A stretch of DNA of 64,000 bases, from positions 3,100,001-3,164,000 of the forward strand of contig NC_085849.1 of assembly GCF_020906515.1 (NCBI RefSeq), given 5' to 3'. Under the pieces are notes generated by a model. It worked only from the letters and a program-made list of their open reading frames with translations, did not search any database and was not told the origin of the DNA. Positions 47,641 through 60,776 of this stretch are shown piece by piece. Origin of the DNA: Vanrija pseudolonga (Eukaryota > Basidiomycota > Tremellomycetes > Trichosporonales > Trichosporonaceae). The position numbers were made by a program, and so were the translations under genes. Each line of letters begins with the position of its first letter. Positions within the stretch are counted from its first letter, which is position 1.

Positions 47641-50600
47641 ATGGTAGCGGTCCAGTACAAGATTCCTTTGCCAACATCGCCGCCACCGAGCCCACCCAGA
47701 AACGCATCATCAACAATGGTACCAACACCGTCATCAAGCAGCCGTGCGGCGCTCAAGTCGGCCATTGCCCCAGCGTCGATCCCAACGCCAGATACCTCGG
47801 GTGACGACTTGAAGAATGGCGAGTCACCGCCACGCCCCAGCTGGTCAAGATCTCGGCCCATCATGCCCCTGCTGAGCGACTTTGAACTGGTCCGCGTACT
47901 TGGCAAGGGCTGCGCTGGAAGGGTGCGTCGGACGGCGTTTGAAGCCCGTCGTTGTCGTTGTTGTCTGCTGACTCTTCGCTCCAGGTGCTCCTGGTCAAGC
48001 ACACGCCCACTTCGAGGGTTCACGCCATGAAGGCCATTTCAAAGCGAGCCGTGCTGGCAAACGACGAGCTTGACCACACGCTTGCCGAGCAGCACATCTT
48101 GCAGCACTTTGCGTCGAGCGAACGGCGCAGCGCCTTCATCTCACGCCTCTACTACTCGTTTACGGACAAGGAGAACTTTTATCTCGTGATGGAGTTTTAC
48201 CCCGGAGGTGATCTCGCGACCCAGATGGAGATCCATGGCATTCTCGGCCCATTAAGGACACGCTTCTACACGTGTGACATCGTCGCAGGCCTTGAGCACC
48301 TGTGAGTTGTGCCCCCCTTTTGTTGTGTGCGCGGCGGCCAGGCCCCGCTGACGCTATCAGGCACCGAGAAGGAATCCTCGTCCGCGACCTCAAGCCAGAA
48401 AACATTTTGTTGAACTGGCATGGGCACGCCGTCTTGGCCGACTTTGGCCTGTCAAAATCCTTTGGCTACCGAGGAGACCCCGTCCCAGTCAAGCTTCCCG
48501 CCGACTACATCGACGGCAAGGGCGATCCTCCTCCCCACGCGGGCAAGGGCTTTGGCTCGTACCGCAAAGGCGAGTTAACGTGGGACCGTGCGTTCTCTTT
48601 TGTCGGCACACAAGAATACCTCGCGCCCGAAGTGATCAAGCGCAACCACTACACCTACGCCATCGACTGGTGGGCGCTGGGCTGTATCGTCTGTGAATGC
48701 TTGACGGGGCGCGTGCCGTTCAGAGGCAGCGATAACGAGAGCAATGTAGGTGGACTGGCCGTCAATGCTAGCATCTACTGATCACTCCCCAGGCCGAGCT
48801 GTACGACCGAGTGATCAACGCTCCTTGGGATGCCCTGTATCGAGGTGACCACCCCAAAGTCTACCTCAAGGAACGGTACAGGATTGACAATACGACCTAT
48901 GACTTTATCGAGGGGGTGAGTCTTCTGCCATCCCCCCTGATTGCGATGGCGCCCGTCGTTGTGCGCGTGCTGACTCTGTTGTCCAGCTGTTGGCAAAGGA
49001 GCCAATGTTCCGTCTGACAGAACCATGCGTCAAGTCACATCCCTATTTCACCAACGTGTAAGTCGGCCGCCACCTTCTTCCCCACCCATTCCCTCCCACT
49101 GATACTCTGCCAGTGACTGGGACACGGTCGACAAGGGCGACTACCAAGACCCTTTCCAGCTCGAGATCGACCCCGTGGCCGAGTACAACACACAGTTCTT
49201 CCCAAGGCTCTGCCTGGAAGAGACGCCGACAGTCGACATGCGAGGTCACGACTATGGCAAGGACCCCGACGACGCGTCCAACAACCCTCTCAACAATGAC
49301 GACGTGTACGCCGCAGCTCAGGACGAGTTTAGAAACGAACTCGCGTCCTTTGACTGGACCTGCCAGAACGCATACGACATTGACGACACTTTTGACGACC
49401 AAGACGAAGACGACCAACTTGTAGAAGAAGAAGACCTTTACGCCGTAGACAACGCCTCAGTGGAGCAAGCCCACACCAACCTCAGCACACCAGAAATCAC
49501 CACTAATCAAGACTCTGTCGTTTCGGAAGACACGGTCCGGACACCCACGCCTCCTTTGGAACCCGCCTCTGCCAAGGACCAGACTCCTCCAACATCACCG
49601 AGCCCGGTCCCTACACTGGTCGACACCCCCAAGCGAGCGGAACTCACCGACACCGCCAAGCCGGCGGCCGTCATTGTGGACAAGGTCGTCGTCGAGCCGA
49701 CTCCGCCACCTTTGGCGTCTGCGCCGACTTCTCCTCGCTCCCCAGTGGCCGCCTCCGACGCCCTTTCAGAACCCCTGTCTCCCCCTACCATCCAAACACC
49801 CATTCCTGCATCGCCCTCCAAGCTTGGGCCTATTAATTCATCCCCCATTCCCACGGTTGAGGTGCACGACCTTTCTGCTCCTCCCCTTGCCCCGGCAGAC
49901 ACTCGTGAACTTTCGATCAGCCCGCATCAGTCTCCAGGCGGCTTGTCCGTCCGGCTGCCATCGGGCCCACCATCTGGTGGTCTGTCGGTTTCCGACGTTA
50001 TTTCAGTCCCAGGCTCACCCAACCTTATCATTCGCCGTCACCGTCAAGCACCCAGTATCGACGCATACCCCCACCACCCAAGACTTTCGGTCGAGGTCAA
50101 TGGCATTATTTCGCAGCTCGGCGACGAAGACTGGGAGCAGCTCGACGCCGAGACCATCCCCGAGGCGACCAACGGAGCCGACGCCGCGGGTCAGACGCGG
50201 CCCTCTCTCCTGGCCCGTGTTGGCATGCTCGGACGCCGCCCGTCGGTTCGTGGCCTGGCCTCGCGCCAGACATCGGCTGTCCGTGTCCCATCGGGGCTGC
50301 GCAAGGGCGTGAGCGCCGAGTCGGACACGTCATCGGAGCAGAGCTCGAACAAGGGCCGCCAGCCGCTGTTTGCCACCCGTGGATACGAAAACACCAAGAA
50401 GGCATTGATCAAGGCGTTCCCTCCAACGCAACGACGACCTAGCTCGGACAATGTCCGACCTGCCACGCCGACTTCGACGTCGCCATCGCCTGTTGCTTCG
50501 ATCCGCGCTGTCGTGCCAATCAACACGCCGGCGACGCTCCCCAAGTCGGTATCGATGCGGGAGACGTCACTTCGCGAGCCCGACACACCTTCGACCAGTA

Positions 50601-50869
50601 AGCGGACGTCGGTCTTGTCCGCATTCTCGTCGAGCAGCAAGCGAACGTCGTCTCGGTCAGGCGACTTGGGCCTCTTGTTCTCGAGACCAAAGTCTCGAAA
50701 GGGCAAGGAGCGCCGCTCACGTACGATGGCGCCAGGAGGCAACTCGTCGTGGAACCCGCCAGCCGAGGCCGAAGACGCTGCTCCTGCGCTCCCTAGTATT
50801 CCTCGCATTGAACTGATAGAGACGCCGCCCATTGTCTGGGAGCTGGACGTCGACCAGGCCAAGCACTAG
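47641..50869 (+). CDS. AGC-family Ser/Thr kinase with long disordered tail
   Basis: Six exons: 47641-47922, 47985-48301, 48361-48745, 48793-48915, 48987-49057 and 49114-50869, giving 977 aa. The kinase domain (~80-400) has FELVRVLGKGCAGRVLLVKH, AMKAISKRAVL, LVRDLKPENILLNWHGHAVL, ADFGLSKSF, an insert of about 45 residues before FVGTQEYLAPEVIKRNHYTY, and DWWALGCIVCECLTG. It ends HPYFTNVDWDTV, as in AGC kinases. Note GKGCAG replaces the usual GxGxxG (third Gly kept), and HRD reads VRD. The remaining ~570 residues are acidic, then Ser/Pro/Thr-rich, with many SP/TP sites and an Arg/Ser patch. I cannot match it to a named subfamily; the activation-segment insert is shorter than in Rim15/Greatwall kinases and there is no obvious hydrophobic motif. 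Confidence 0.87.
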
Positions 50870-51425
50870 CCACCGACCCAATCTCGCATTTTGCCCTCAT
50901 TCCTACATTCTCTTTTGACTCGGAGGTTGGGTCATTATTTGAGTGTCACGACTTCAACATAGCCTGTACGCACTTTTTTTCATGTCAATACATTTCATGC
51001 CTGCGGGTTGGGGCTCATGGGTCGTGGGTCGTGGGCCGTCGCGTGGAGCGAAGAAGCAGCGCGGCGCAGCGGACGGTTGAAGAAGTCAGTCACGCTGTCA
51101 CGCAGGTGCCTCCGCCTCCCGTTTGGTGGGCAGCAGGCGGGGCGCTGATGGTCCGCCGATCGCTTCGGTGGGGTGGGGTAGGCGAGGCAGCACGAGTGGA
51201 GCACGATGTGTGTGTGGCGAGTACGACGACGGTGGCCTCGGTGCATAGTTCAAAGATGCCACACGGCGCGGAGCAGCGGTGGTCGCGGAGTGGCGGAGTA
51301 TCGGATCGGTGCTTTGGCGCGTTTCAGATCCATGACGACGACACCGCGCAACAAACGTGACAGTTGCCGCTTGTCGCTGCGCGCTCGCTGTTACAACAAC
51401 CGACAATCAACCGCAAATCGCTCGC
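50870..51425. promoter_or_regulatory. Intergenic, upstream of CPL1-like gene
   Basis: Head-to-tail spacer; AT-rich for the first ~130 bp (3' UTR), then GC-rich. Nothing else recognised. Confidence 0.45.
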
Positions 51426-52292
51426 ATGCTGAGGCCGCCACTCTTCGCCATCGTCGCCGTCGCGCTGGCCCTGCACAGCTACGCGCATCCGTTCTCTACC
51501 CCCGCGACGCGAACGCGCACCGCGCCCAGCCCATTGACGGGGTGCACGCCCTCCGGGCTCTCCTGGACACCAAGCGGCACCCACGCCGACGCCCAGCCCA
51601 TCCTCTACCCCGCAAGCGACACCACGCCCGGGTGGTGCTTCGAGCTCGGGCGCCTCGTGTCGCCGCACGCGCTCGCGATCCACGCCGCGTTCGCCGCGGG
51701 CGACACCGCGTCGTCCGACCAGCGCGTCAACGTGAGCGCTGCGCGCGCGTTCTGCGCGCACGAGTGCACCGACTGCGGCGCCTCGCCGTCGCACTGCGCC
51801 GCGTTCGTGATTGCGCGCCTGGCAGCCCAGGCGCTCCGCCCAGGCGCGCTCACGCAGTGCGAGTACCCGCCCGACTCGTTCACGCCGCTCTCCGCAACCT
51901 GCGAGTACGCGTGCCTGCCCGGCCACCTGTCGTGCGGGCGCGCATGCTACGACCCGCTGCACTGGCTCTGCCTCGACGGCGTCGACCTGCAGCCCAAGAG
52001 TGTCATGTGCGGGCCGACGTCGCAGGTGTGCGTCGCGCAGCAGGACGGGCCGATGGCCTGCCACGACGTCGGCGAGTCGGTCGGCACGTGCGGCGGCTGC
52101 CTCGACCCCGACGGCGCGCCCCTCGGCGGCGTCAACTGCCTCGCGGTGCCTGGTGTCCGCGGCGCGCGCTGCCACAGGGCACGGTGCGTCGCGACGCGCT
52201 GTCGCACCGGATACGTGCTCGACGGTGAGGCGTGCCAGCCGCAAGCCGACGGCGCCAGCGCCAGCGACACTCGGCAGGTGCCGTTCGGATAG
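51426..52292 (+). CDS. Secreted cysteine-rich protein, CPL1-like
   Basis: Single exon, 288 aa. The N-terminus (MLRPPLFAIVAVALALHSYA, then HPFS) is a clear signal peptide. The mature part has about 22 Cys. The C-terminal block CGGCLDPDGAPLGGVNCLAV, PGVRGARCHRARCVATRCRT, GYVLDGEACQP resembles the domain of Cryptococcus CPL1, a secreted protein needed for capsule formation and reported to prime type-2 immune responses. A middle Cys cluster (CEYACLPGHLSCGRACYDPL) precedes it. No TM or GPI signal at the C-terminus, so probably released. Lack of introns is unusual in this window. An upstream in-frame ATG at 51357 is rejected because it would bury the signal peptide. The resemblance is by pattern only. 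Confidence 0.8.
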   Translation: MLRPPLFAIVAVALALHSYAHPFSTPATRTRTAPSPLTGCTPSGLSWTPSGTHADAQPILYPASDTTPGWCFELGRLVSPHALAIHAAFAAGDTASSDQRVNVSAARAFCAHECTDCGASPSHCAAFVIARLAAQALRPGALTQCEYPPDSFTPLSATCEYACLPGHLSCGRACYDPLHWLCLDGVDLQPKSVMCGPTSQVCVAQQDGPMACHDVGESVGTCGGCLDPDGAPLGGVNCLAVPGVRGARCHRARCVATRCRTGYVLDGEACQPQADGASASDTRQVPFG

Positions 52293-54894
<2,602 letters not shown>

Positions 54895-54997
54895 TTGCAC
54901 GCGCCCCAGGATTAGCTAGTGGATACAGTAGAGATGAAGCATCGTGTTCAATACTACGTGTGTGTTTTATATGCTAATGTGGAGCAAGTTGAGCTGC

Positions 54998-55658
54998 TTA
55001 GAGCTCCTCCTTGCGGTTCTTGATGGCGACAAGCTCGACGTCAAAGGTGAGGGTAGCGTCGGCTGTGATGTCAGCGGGGAAGGTGACGCCGGCTGCACGC
55101 CATGGTACTCACCAGGGATGACAGGAGGGAAGCCGCGCGCGCCTGGTTCGTTGTCAGCATACAACTAATGCCGGATAGGAAGGCGGGGCATTGTGATCGC
55201 GCGCTCGCCGTGCCCACCGTGCCCCGCACCCCACTCACCGTAGCCAAGGCTCGAAGGAATGGTGAGGATGCGCTTCTCGCCAACACACATGTCGAGGAGG
55301 CCCTGCTCCCAGCCCTGGATGACCTGGCCCTTGCCGACTGGGGATGTCAGCAGTCGCCCCGGTTCAAGTTCACGCAACCAACGCACTGGTGAAGTCGAGG
55401 GGCTGGTTACGGTCGCGCGACGAGTCAAACTTGGAGCCGTCGTCCAGCGTGCCGGTGTAGCTGGGCCGGCCGGTCAGCGCGACTCTAGCCCGCGGCATCA
55501 CACCACACCCACTGCATGCTCAGCTTGTCGCCGTTGCGCGTCTTGAGCTTGCAGCCCTCTGGGAGGTGGGTCACGTCGATCTTGAGCTCGGCGGCGGAGA
55601 CGGACACGAGCAGCGCGAGCGCGAGCGCGAGGAGGGTCACGAGCTGGGTGCGAAACAT
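54998..55658 (-). CDS. FPR2: ER-lumen FKBP-type prolyl isomerase (FKBP2/Fpr2-like)
   Basis: Five exons: 55658-55513, 55460-55387, 55337-55239, 55142-55113 and 55062-54998, giving 137 aa. It catalyses Xaa-Pro isomerisation during protein folding in the secretory pathway and is an FK506-binding family. The N-terminal signal peptide ([17 protein letters not shown]) is followed by [13 protein letters not shown], then the FKBP core [60 protein letters not shown] and [11 protein letters not shown]. The protein ends KEEL, a plausible K/HDEL-type ER retention signal. One exon is only 30 nt. A CACGTGACTTGG site lies 131 bp upstream. Confidence 0.95.
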
Positions 55659-55788
55659 TTTACCGCGGTTGGTGAGTGTGTGTGTGCGTGTGAGTGTGGA
55701 TGTGGTTGACTGATGTGGAGAGAGACCAACTCGGGCATGGCATGGGGGCCGGCAGCGTGGCGTGGAGGTGCTCGTTGACGCGTCGCGC

Positions 55789-55800
55789 CACGTGACTTGG
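55789..55800 (+). promoter_or_regulatory. E-box type site CACGTGACTTGG
   Basis: Identical to the 12-mer upstream of the NDK gene and in the same orientation to its gene. Confidence 0.35.
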
Positions 55801-57935
55801 CTCTTGACTTTACGTACACGGCGACTGCCACCGAAGGAACAGAAAACAGCGTCTTGAGGCTGCACTCCTTCTGGCCTCGAGCTAGAGATGGCATGATGAT
55901 TGGCAATGCGCTGGGGGGCGAAGTTGGCAGCGAGACCGCAACAAAGACGACGACGACGACGCTGCGTGCGTGCGTGCGTGGCCTCGCCTCGCCGGCACGC
56001 CGGCGCGGGCGGCCGGCTCTCGTGATGTCTCAGAACCAAGAGCGGGTAGGCGCCCGGCAGGAAGGCGAACAGCGGCAGGCGTGTGCTTTGTTCTCTCTGA
56101 CGACAGGTGGCGGCTGCTGCACCCACACGCCGCACGTGCTGATTGCATCGCTGCGCTAGTAGTCTAGCCAAGGACGTTTAGTGCGGTTGAGCGGGGTCAG
56201 AGGCCGCACACGATGTGTGTGCCACTTGAGGCTTTGTCGGCGCCCGCCCGCCCTGTGCCGCACTCGGCACACTCGACGGCCCCCTCTCCGGCCGGTGAGA
56301 GAGACGCCGCGCAGCTCCCCTCCCCGCCAAACAGACGGTTTGTAACCCCCCTTCGCTCGCCTCGCTTGCGGAATGCTACTAGCAAAGGGGCGTGCGCCTG
56401 ATCAGCACGGTACCACTGGACGAAATGATGCTTAAGGCGACGTGGGGCGAGCCTCTGGCCCCTCGGGTGGGTCGCGGCTCGCGGCTCGCGCGCCCAGCAA
56501 GGCCCAGCATGCCCAGCCCAGCAAGGAATGCAAACCTCACGCGTGACGGCCGGTCGGCCGACGACGCACGACGCCTATCTGATCCAGGACCCAGGACATG
56601 TGATTGAGTGAGTGCTGATTGAGTGAGTGACTGATTGATTGACCGACCGACCCAGAAAGAAAGGTAGTCCCCCCCACGTACTTGTGCTGGTTCTGGTGGT
56701 GATGGTGCCCTGCCCCTCGCCCCCAGCCCATCGCCCATCGGGCATGCTGTTGTAGATGCCGTCGGCGGCGATAGGCGAGTCTGTCGATGGATGGCGAGTG
56801 CGTTGTCGTTCGCATGGTCGCATGCCGGCGCCGCCGGCATGGCGATAAGACATGGCCTGCCCAGCAAGATCTGGGGCGTGAAGGGGGAATGCAGTCAAGC
56901 AGTGAAACTGAGTGAAAGACGCTAAACACCCTGCCGCCGTCGTCGGCTGCCCGTCCACTGAGAGGGCGAGGTCGCTCAAACTCGCCAATGCTGCGCGACT
57001 CCTTCCTGGCTACCTACTGCTTACAGTCGTCGCCGCCGCCGCCACCGCAATGGATGCGAGTACAAATAAATAATTATTGCCAAACGCAGACGTCATGCGT
57101 TAGCCCGCTTGCTGCATGACCGTCTGGAACATGGTCCTGCTGCCGCCCGCGAGAGGGACGCCGCTGCGGGGCGGCGGCGGTGCAGGCGGCGCGGGTCGCG
57201 CGGGGCGAGCGGGGCGAGCGGGGCCAGGCAAGGGCTCGAGAGGGAGGGAAGGAGGGGCGGCAGAAATCTCAAGCAAGGACCCATCCAAGACACCGTCGAC
57301 GACCTTTTGGTTATTTCTTTTTTCGAGCGCGTGTGCAAGTTTGGGCAGTGGGTCGTTGCCCACCTTGAGAGCGAGGGGGGGGAACAGAAGCTGAGACCGA
57401 AACGGTCGCTGGCTCGCTGGCTGCTGCTGCTTTGCTTTGATGGAAGTAGGCTGAGAGTCACCCGTCCCCGTCCCCCGCTAGATCCGCTGTTTGCGTGCGC
57501 AATAGTGTACCACGTAGTTGGCGCCAGCCAGCTGAGCCTCTGCCCTCTGAGCCCCCCGTTAGACCTGTCTCGGACTGGTGTTGACTCAACAGAGGCCACC
57601 TGCAACCTGCAGGCAATGGTCGCGCTGGCGGTGGAGGACAAGAGAGACAGGTACTCGTGATCCGTTAGGGGCGCTCGCGTGTTCCGCTCTCTCCTGTGCT
57701 GCCTCCGCCGCCGTAGCCGCCGCCGTTGCTGTTGCCTTGCCCCCCGCCATCCACACTCCCCCCCAGCCACTTTTGTACCATTCCTCGTCTCATCCCCCAC
57801 CACCCTCCTGACTTGTGTTTTTTTAGTCTTGTTCAAGTGTCTCGGATTAGGCGACTACATGTCCCCGTCGCCAGAGCATATGTACCTCCCTCTGTATTAC
57901 GTGCATTGATCGACGTTCAAGTGATTGTCCTCACT

Positions 57936-57952
57936 TCTCTCTCTCTCTCTCT
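57936..57952 (+). repeat. CT dinucleotide repeat
   Basis: Uninterrupted (TC)n about 115 bp upstream of the Zn2Cys6 start, likely in its leader or core promoter. Confidence 0.75.
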
Positions 57953-58066
57953 CCTCGTCCCTCTCTAGACATTCGTACATGTATCTTGGACACGACAGCA
58001 GCTTCGACTCCACTCGAAACAACGCCCCTCTGTAGCCTCCACCCAATTCCCATCTCTTTCCCAACC

Positions 58067-60776
58067 ATGTTCAATCATGGCCGCTCCCATCAACCCCAGC
58101 CCGTCCAGCGTAAAGGGCCTCCCATTCCCAGACCCCGAAAGGCGTGAGTTTCGGGCTGCATCTGCCATTTCGTCGCGTTCTGTGCGATGCTTACTACTGC
58201 TTCACAGTTGTACCATTTGCAGGGGTCTCAAGGCAAGTTGGGGCGGCCTAACGGCAGCTGACAAACAGACGCGATGTTTGCCCGATGGCGAGAACTCTGA
58301 ACCAAACTCGCAGTGTTCTCGGTGTGCCCGACTCAATCTCCCCTGTGAATACTCTCGTGCCAAGCGAGGAAGGTGAGGCGGCGATTAGGTGGCGCATAAC
58401 ATGGCCCCATCGCTCACGGATGACCAGACCCCAACAATGGAACAAGGATAGAAACGAACAAAGTAACATCGCCGCCGGTAGTGCCGCCCATGCCCGCAAG
58501 CCCCTACCCCACCCAACAACCCAAGGCCGCCAGGTCGTGGATGGCATGGGCATGATTGTAGACCCAAACAACCACCGTCTGCCGCAGGAATGGGAAATTG
58601 TATCAAACGGTGGTGAGTGGGGCTGACTTGAGGAGAGTGTCGCCGCCGACGACGACAACGGCGCGTCACCCCGCCTTGCTGATAGCGTGACAGGACCATC
58701 GCACACCCGCGGGGCGCCTTCTATGGCTGGCGCGCCACCAATGGGTATGAACCGTCCCCCACCACACCAGGCAAGTATCCTCGGGCTTAATCCTTGGACT
58801 GTCCCGCCCCCGCAGTCAGCGGGGTGGTCGAGCAGCGGCGGCGGTGGGAGCAGTGCCGCCGGCGTGCCTGCGTCCCACATTATCCACGCGTCGCCCGACG
58901 GTCTGCAGCATCCCATGAGCGTCGGGAGCCTCGATAGTGTCACGTCTCCCCCCCTTGGTTTTCCGACGCGTCCCCGCCTCCGCCCATCAACCACCCTCGT
59001 CGACTACCTCGAGCCCCACCTGGGCGCCGAGGACAGCCGGCCCATCACCCCTCAGCACGGCGTGACCGAGTCACCCCACACCCTCGACACGGACCGCGGC
59101 CACGAGTCGACACTTAACTTTGGCGTTGTCGTCAGCCCCATCGGCTCGGGCCTCGTCTCGGAGAACGAAGCAAAGTATCTTTATCAGCAGTGAGTGGTCC
59201 TGTATAAAATTATTTTATTGCCTACCGACACGCTCGCCAGGTTTCTAGATCGCGTGAGCCTCACGAGCGGCATGTTCGACCCTCAGTACCACACGTATGC
59301 GCGTGTGAGTGGGTGGATGCCGCTCTTCACGGCGTGCATTTATGCGGCGTCGCGGTACTTTCGCCCCGCGCTCTCCGACCAGCTTTTTGTGCTGGCCAGC
59401 AACAATATTTCCAAAAAGGTCCAGAACGGCGATGTCGACGTCCCCCTCATTCAAGCCCTCCTCGTCCTCGTCACCTGGAAGGCACCCAGCGACCGCACGT
59501 CGTACATCAAACTCGGGCTGGCCGTCAGGCTCATGTTCCAGCTCCGCCTCGAGTTCCCGGCCGAAGTGGTCCCTCTCACGTCGTCAGACGACGAGTCACG
59601 CCGCCTGGTCGATGCCGAGAGAACCGTGTGCAGTGAGTAGTAGCGTGTCCGCCCGAGACAGAGAGATAACTCTAACGCACTTGCAGGCTTGATTGGTGTG
59701 TTTGTCATTATACTCTGCTAAAAATACTGATCAAACAAAGGGCTCGATCTGTCTTACTCCCTCATGTTCCAGCTTCCCGCGGGGTGTCACCCCTCGATGC
59801 TGCCGACTGAGGCTCAGCTCGAGCGATGGGCCGATAGCCACAAGAGCCACAAGGTCCCCGGTGACGCGTTCAAGCCATTCCTCTCAAGGTGAGGGTGCAA
59901 ATGGCCGAGTAAAGACTCGTTCTAACGTCACAGCTTGTGGGAGTACCACGAAGACACGGCGACATATCCGCGCACCAACCTTGATCTCAAACACGCCCCG
60001 TGGACATGGGAGGCCAAGGAACGCCGGATGTACGAGAACCTCGACAAGATGAGAAAGAACCCCGAGATCCAAGGCGTCCTGCGCATCTCTGGAGAAATTC
60101 TTGGCAGAGTACAGATTCTCAAGATCGTGGCCATTGGACTGCTGCAACACGGCAACCAGGCGCGTGGCAGGGCCGCCCACATCCTCTCCCTCACCGAGGA
60201 CGTCAGCGTGTTTATCAAGCAGCTCTTCGAGACTGGCGACATTATTTTCTGGTCCGATCTCTGGAGCTACGCCCTTCTTCTACCCGGCCTCCTCCTCCAC
60301 TGTGTAACTTGTTGTTACTCGAGCCACACGTGGACACCAAAAAATTAATTAACATCACAGGCTCGCCACCTCTTCGGACCGGACGAAGTGGCGCGCGCCA
60401 AAGTCTTCTGCAATGAAATGTGGCGCGTGTTTGACCAAGTCCCGCGCGAGTTCGGCGACCATCCGCTCAGGTACATTGAGCGTAGTTATCGGAGGCTGTA
60501 TGGGGCGTTTTACAGGCTTCAGAAGGGCGGCGAGGAGCCACAGAGCGAAGAAGCGGTACGTGTAAAACGCCACCTACGCAAAAGGCGTGCGCGACCGAGA
60601 CACTAACATCATCACAGGCGATCCAGTCAATACTGCAAGGGCAGTGGCCCGCTCTCGGCCCCGTAATTGGCGGCGAGACGCAAGACGAACAGCCAGCAGA
60701 GTGGAACTGGCTGTGGTCGTCGGTACCGCTATCGTGGAGCGAGAGCACAAACAACAGTAGCCCCGCCCTAAAGTAG
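58067..60776 (+). CDS. Zn2Cys6 transcription factor with fungal-specific domain
   Basis: Eleven exons: 58067-58143, 58208-58232, 58269-58372, 58428-58612, 58694-59189, 59241-59632, 59687-59695, 59741-59888, 59934-60303, 60361-60555 and 60618-60776, giving 719 aa. The zinc cluster (residues ~27-60) reads KACTICRGLKTRC, a 12-residue loop, CSRCARLNLPCEY, then basic RAKRGR. The ATG at 58067 is chosen because it alone puts the cluster in frame after splicing; the next ATG (58077) is in another frame. The fungal-specific regulatory domain lies at ~320-560 (VSGWMPLFTACIYAASRYFR, SYIKLGLAVRLMFQLRLEF, DAERTVCSLIGLDLSYSLMF). The intron after ...RGLK has a GC donor (GCAAGT, 58233-58268), and exon 7 is 9 nt. 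Targets unknown. Confidence 0.87.

Larger units (their letters stand above)
55659..58066. other. 2.4-kb gene-poor divergent interval
   Basis: Between the FKBP2-like and second Zn2Cys6 genes. Holds the E-box site at 55789, GGGCGA-type repeats near 57199-57222, TGATTGA-type repeats at 56601-56642, and a CT dinucleotide run at 57936-57952 just before the TF leader. Open frames at 57093-57836 (minus) are not recognisable. Probably promoters, long 5' UTR, possibly non-coding RNA. Confidence 0.45.

Noticed and set aside
57093-57836. 247-codon minus frame and nested frame with LPKLAHALEKRNNQKVVDG
   Set aside because: The nested frame begins at a GTG preceded by an acceptor-like AAG, and I cannot find an upstream exon; the longer frame is Arg/Ser-rich low complexity.
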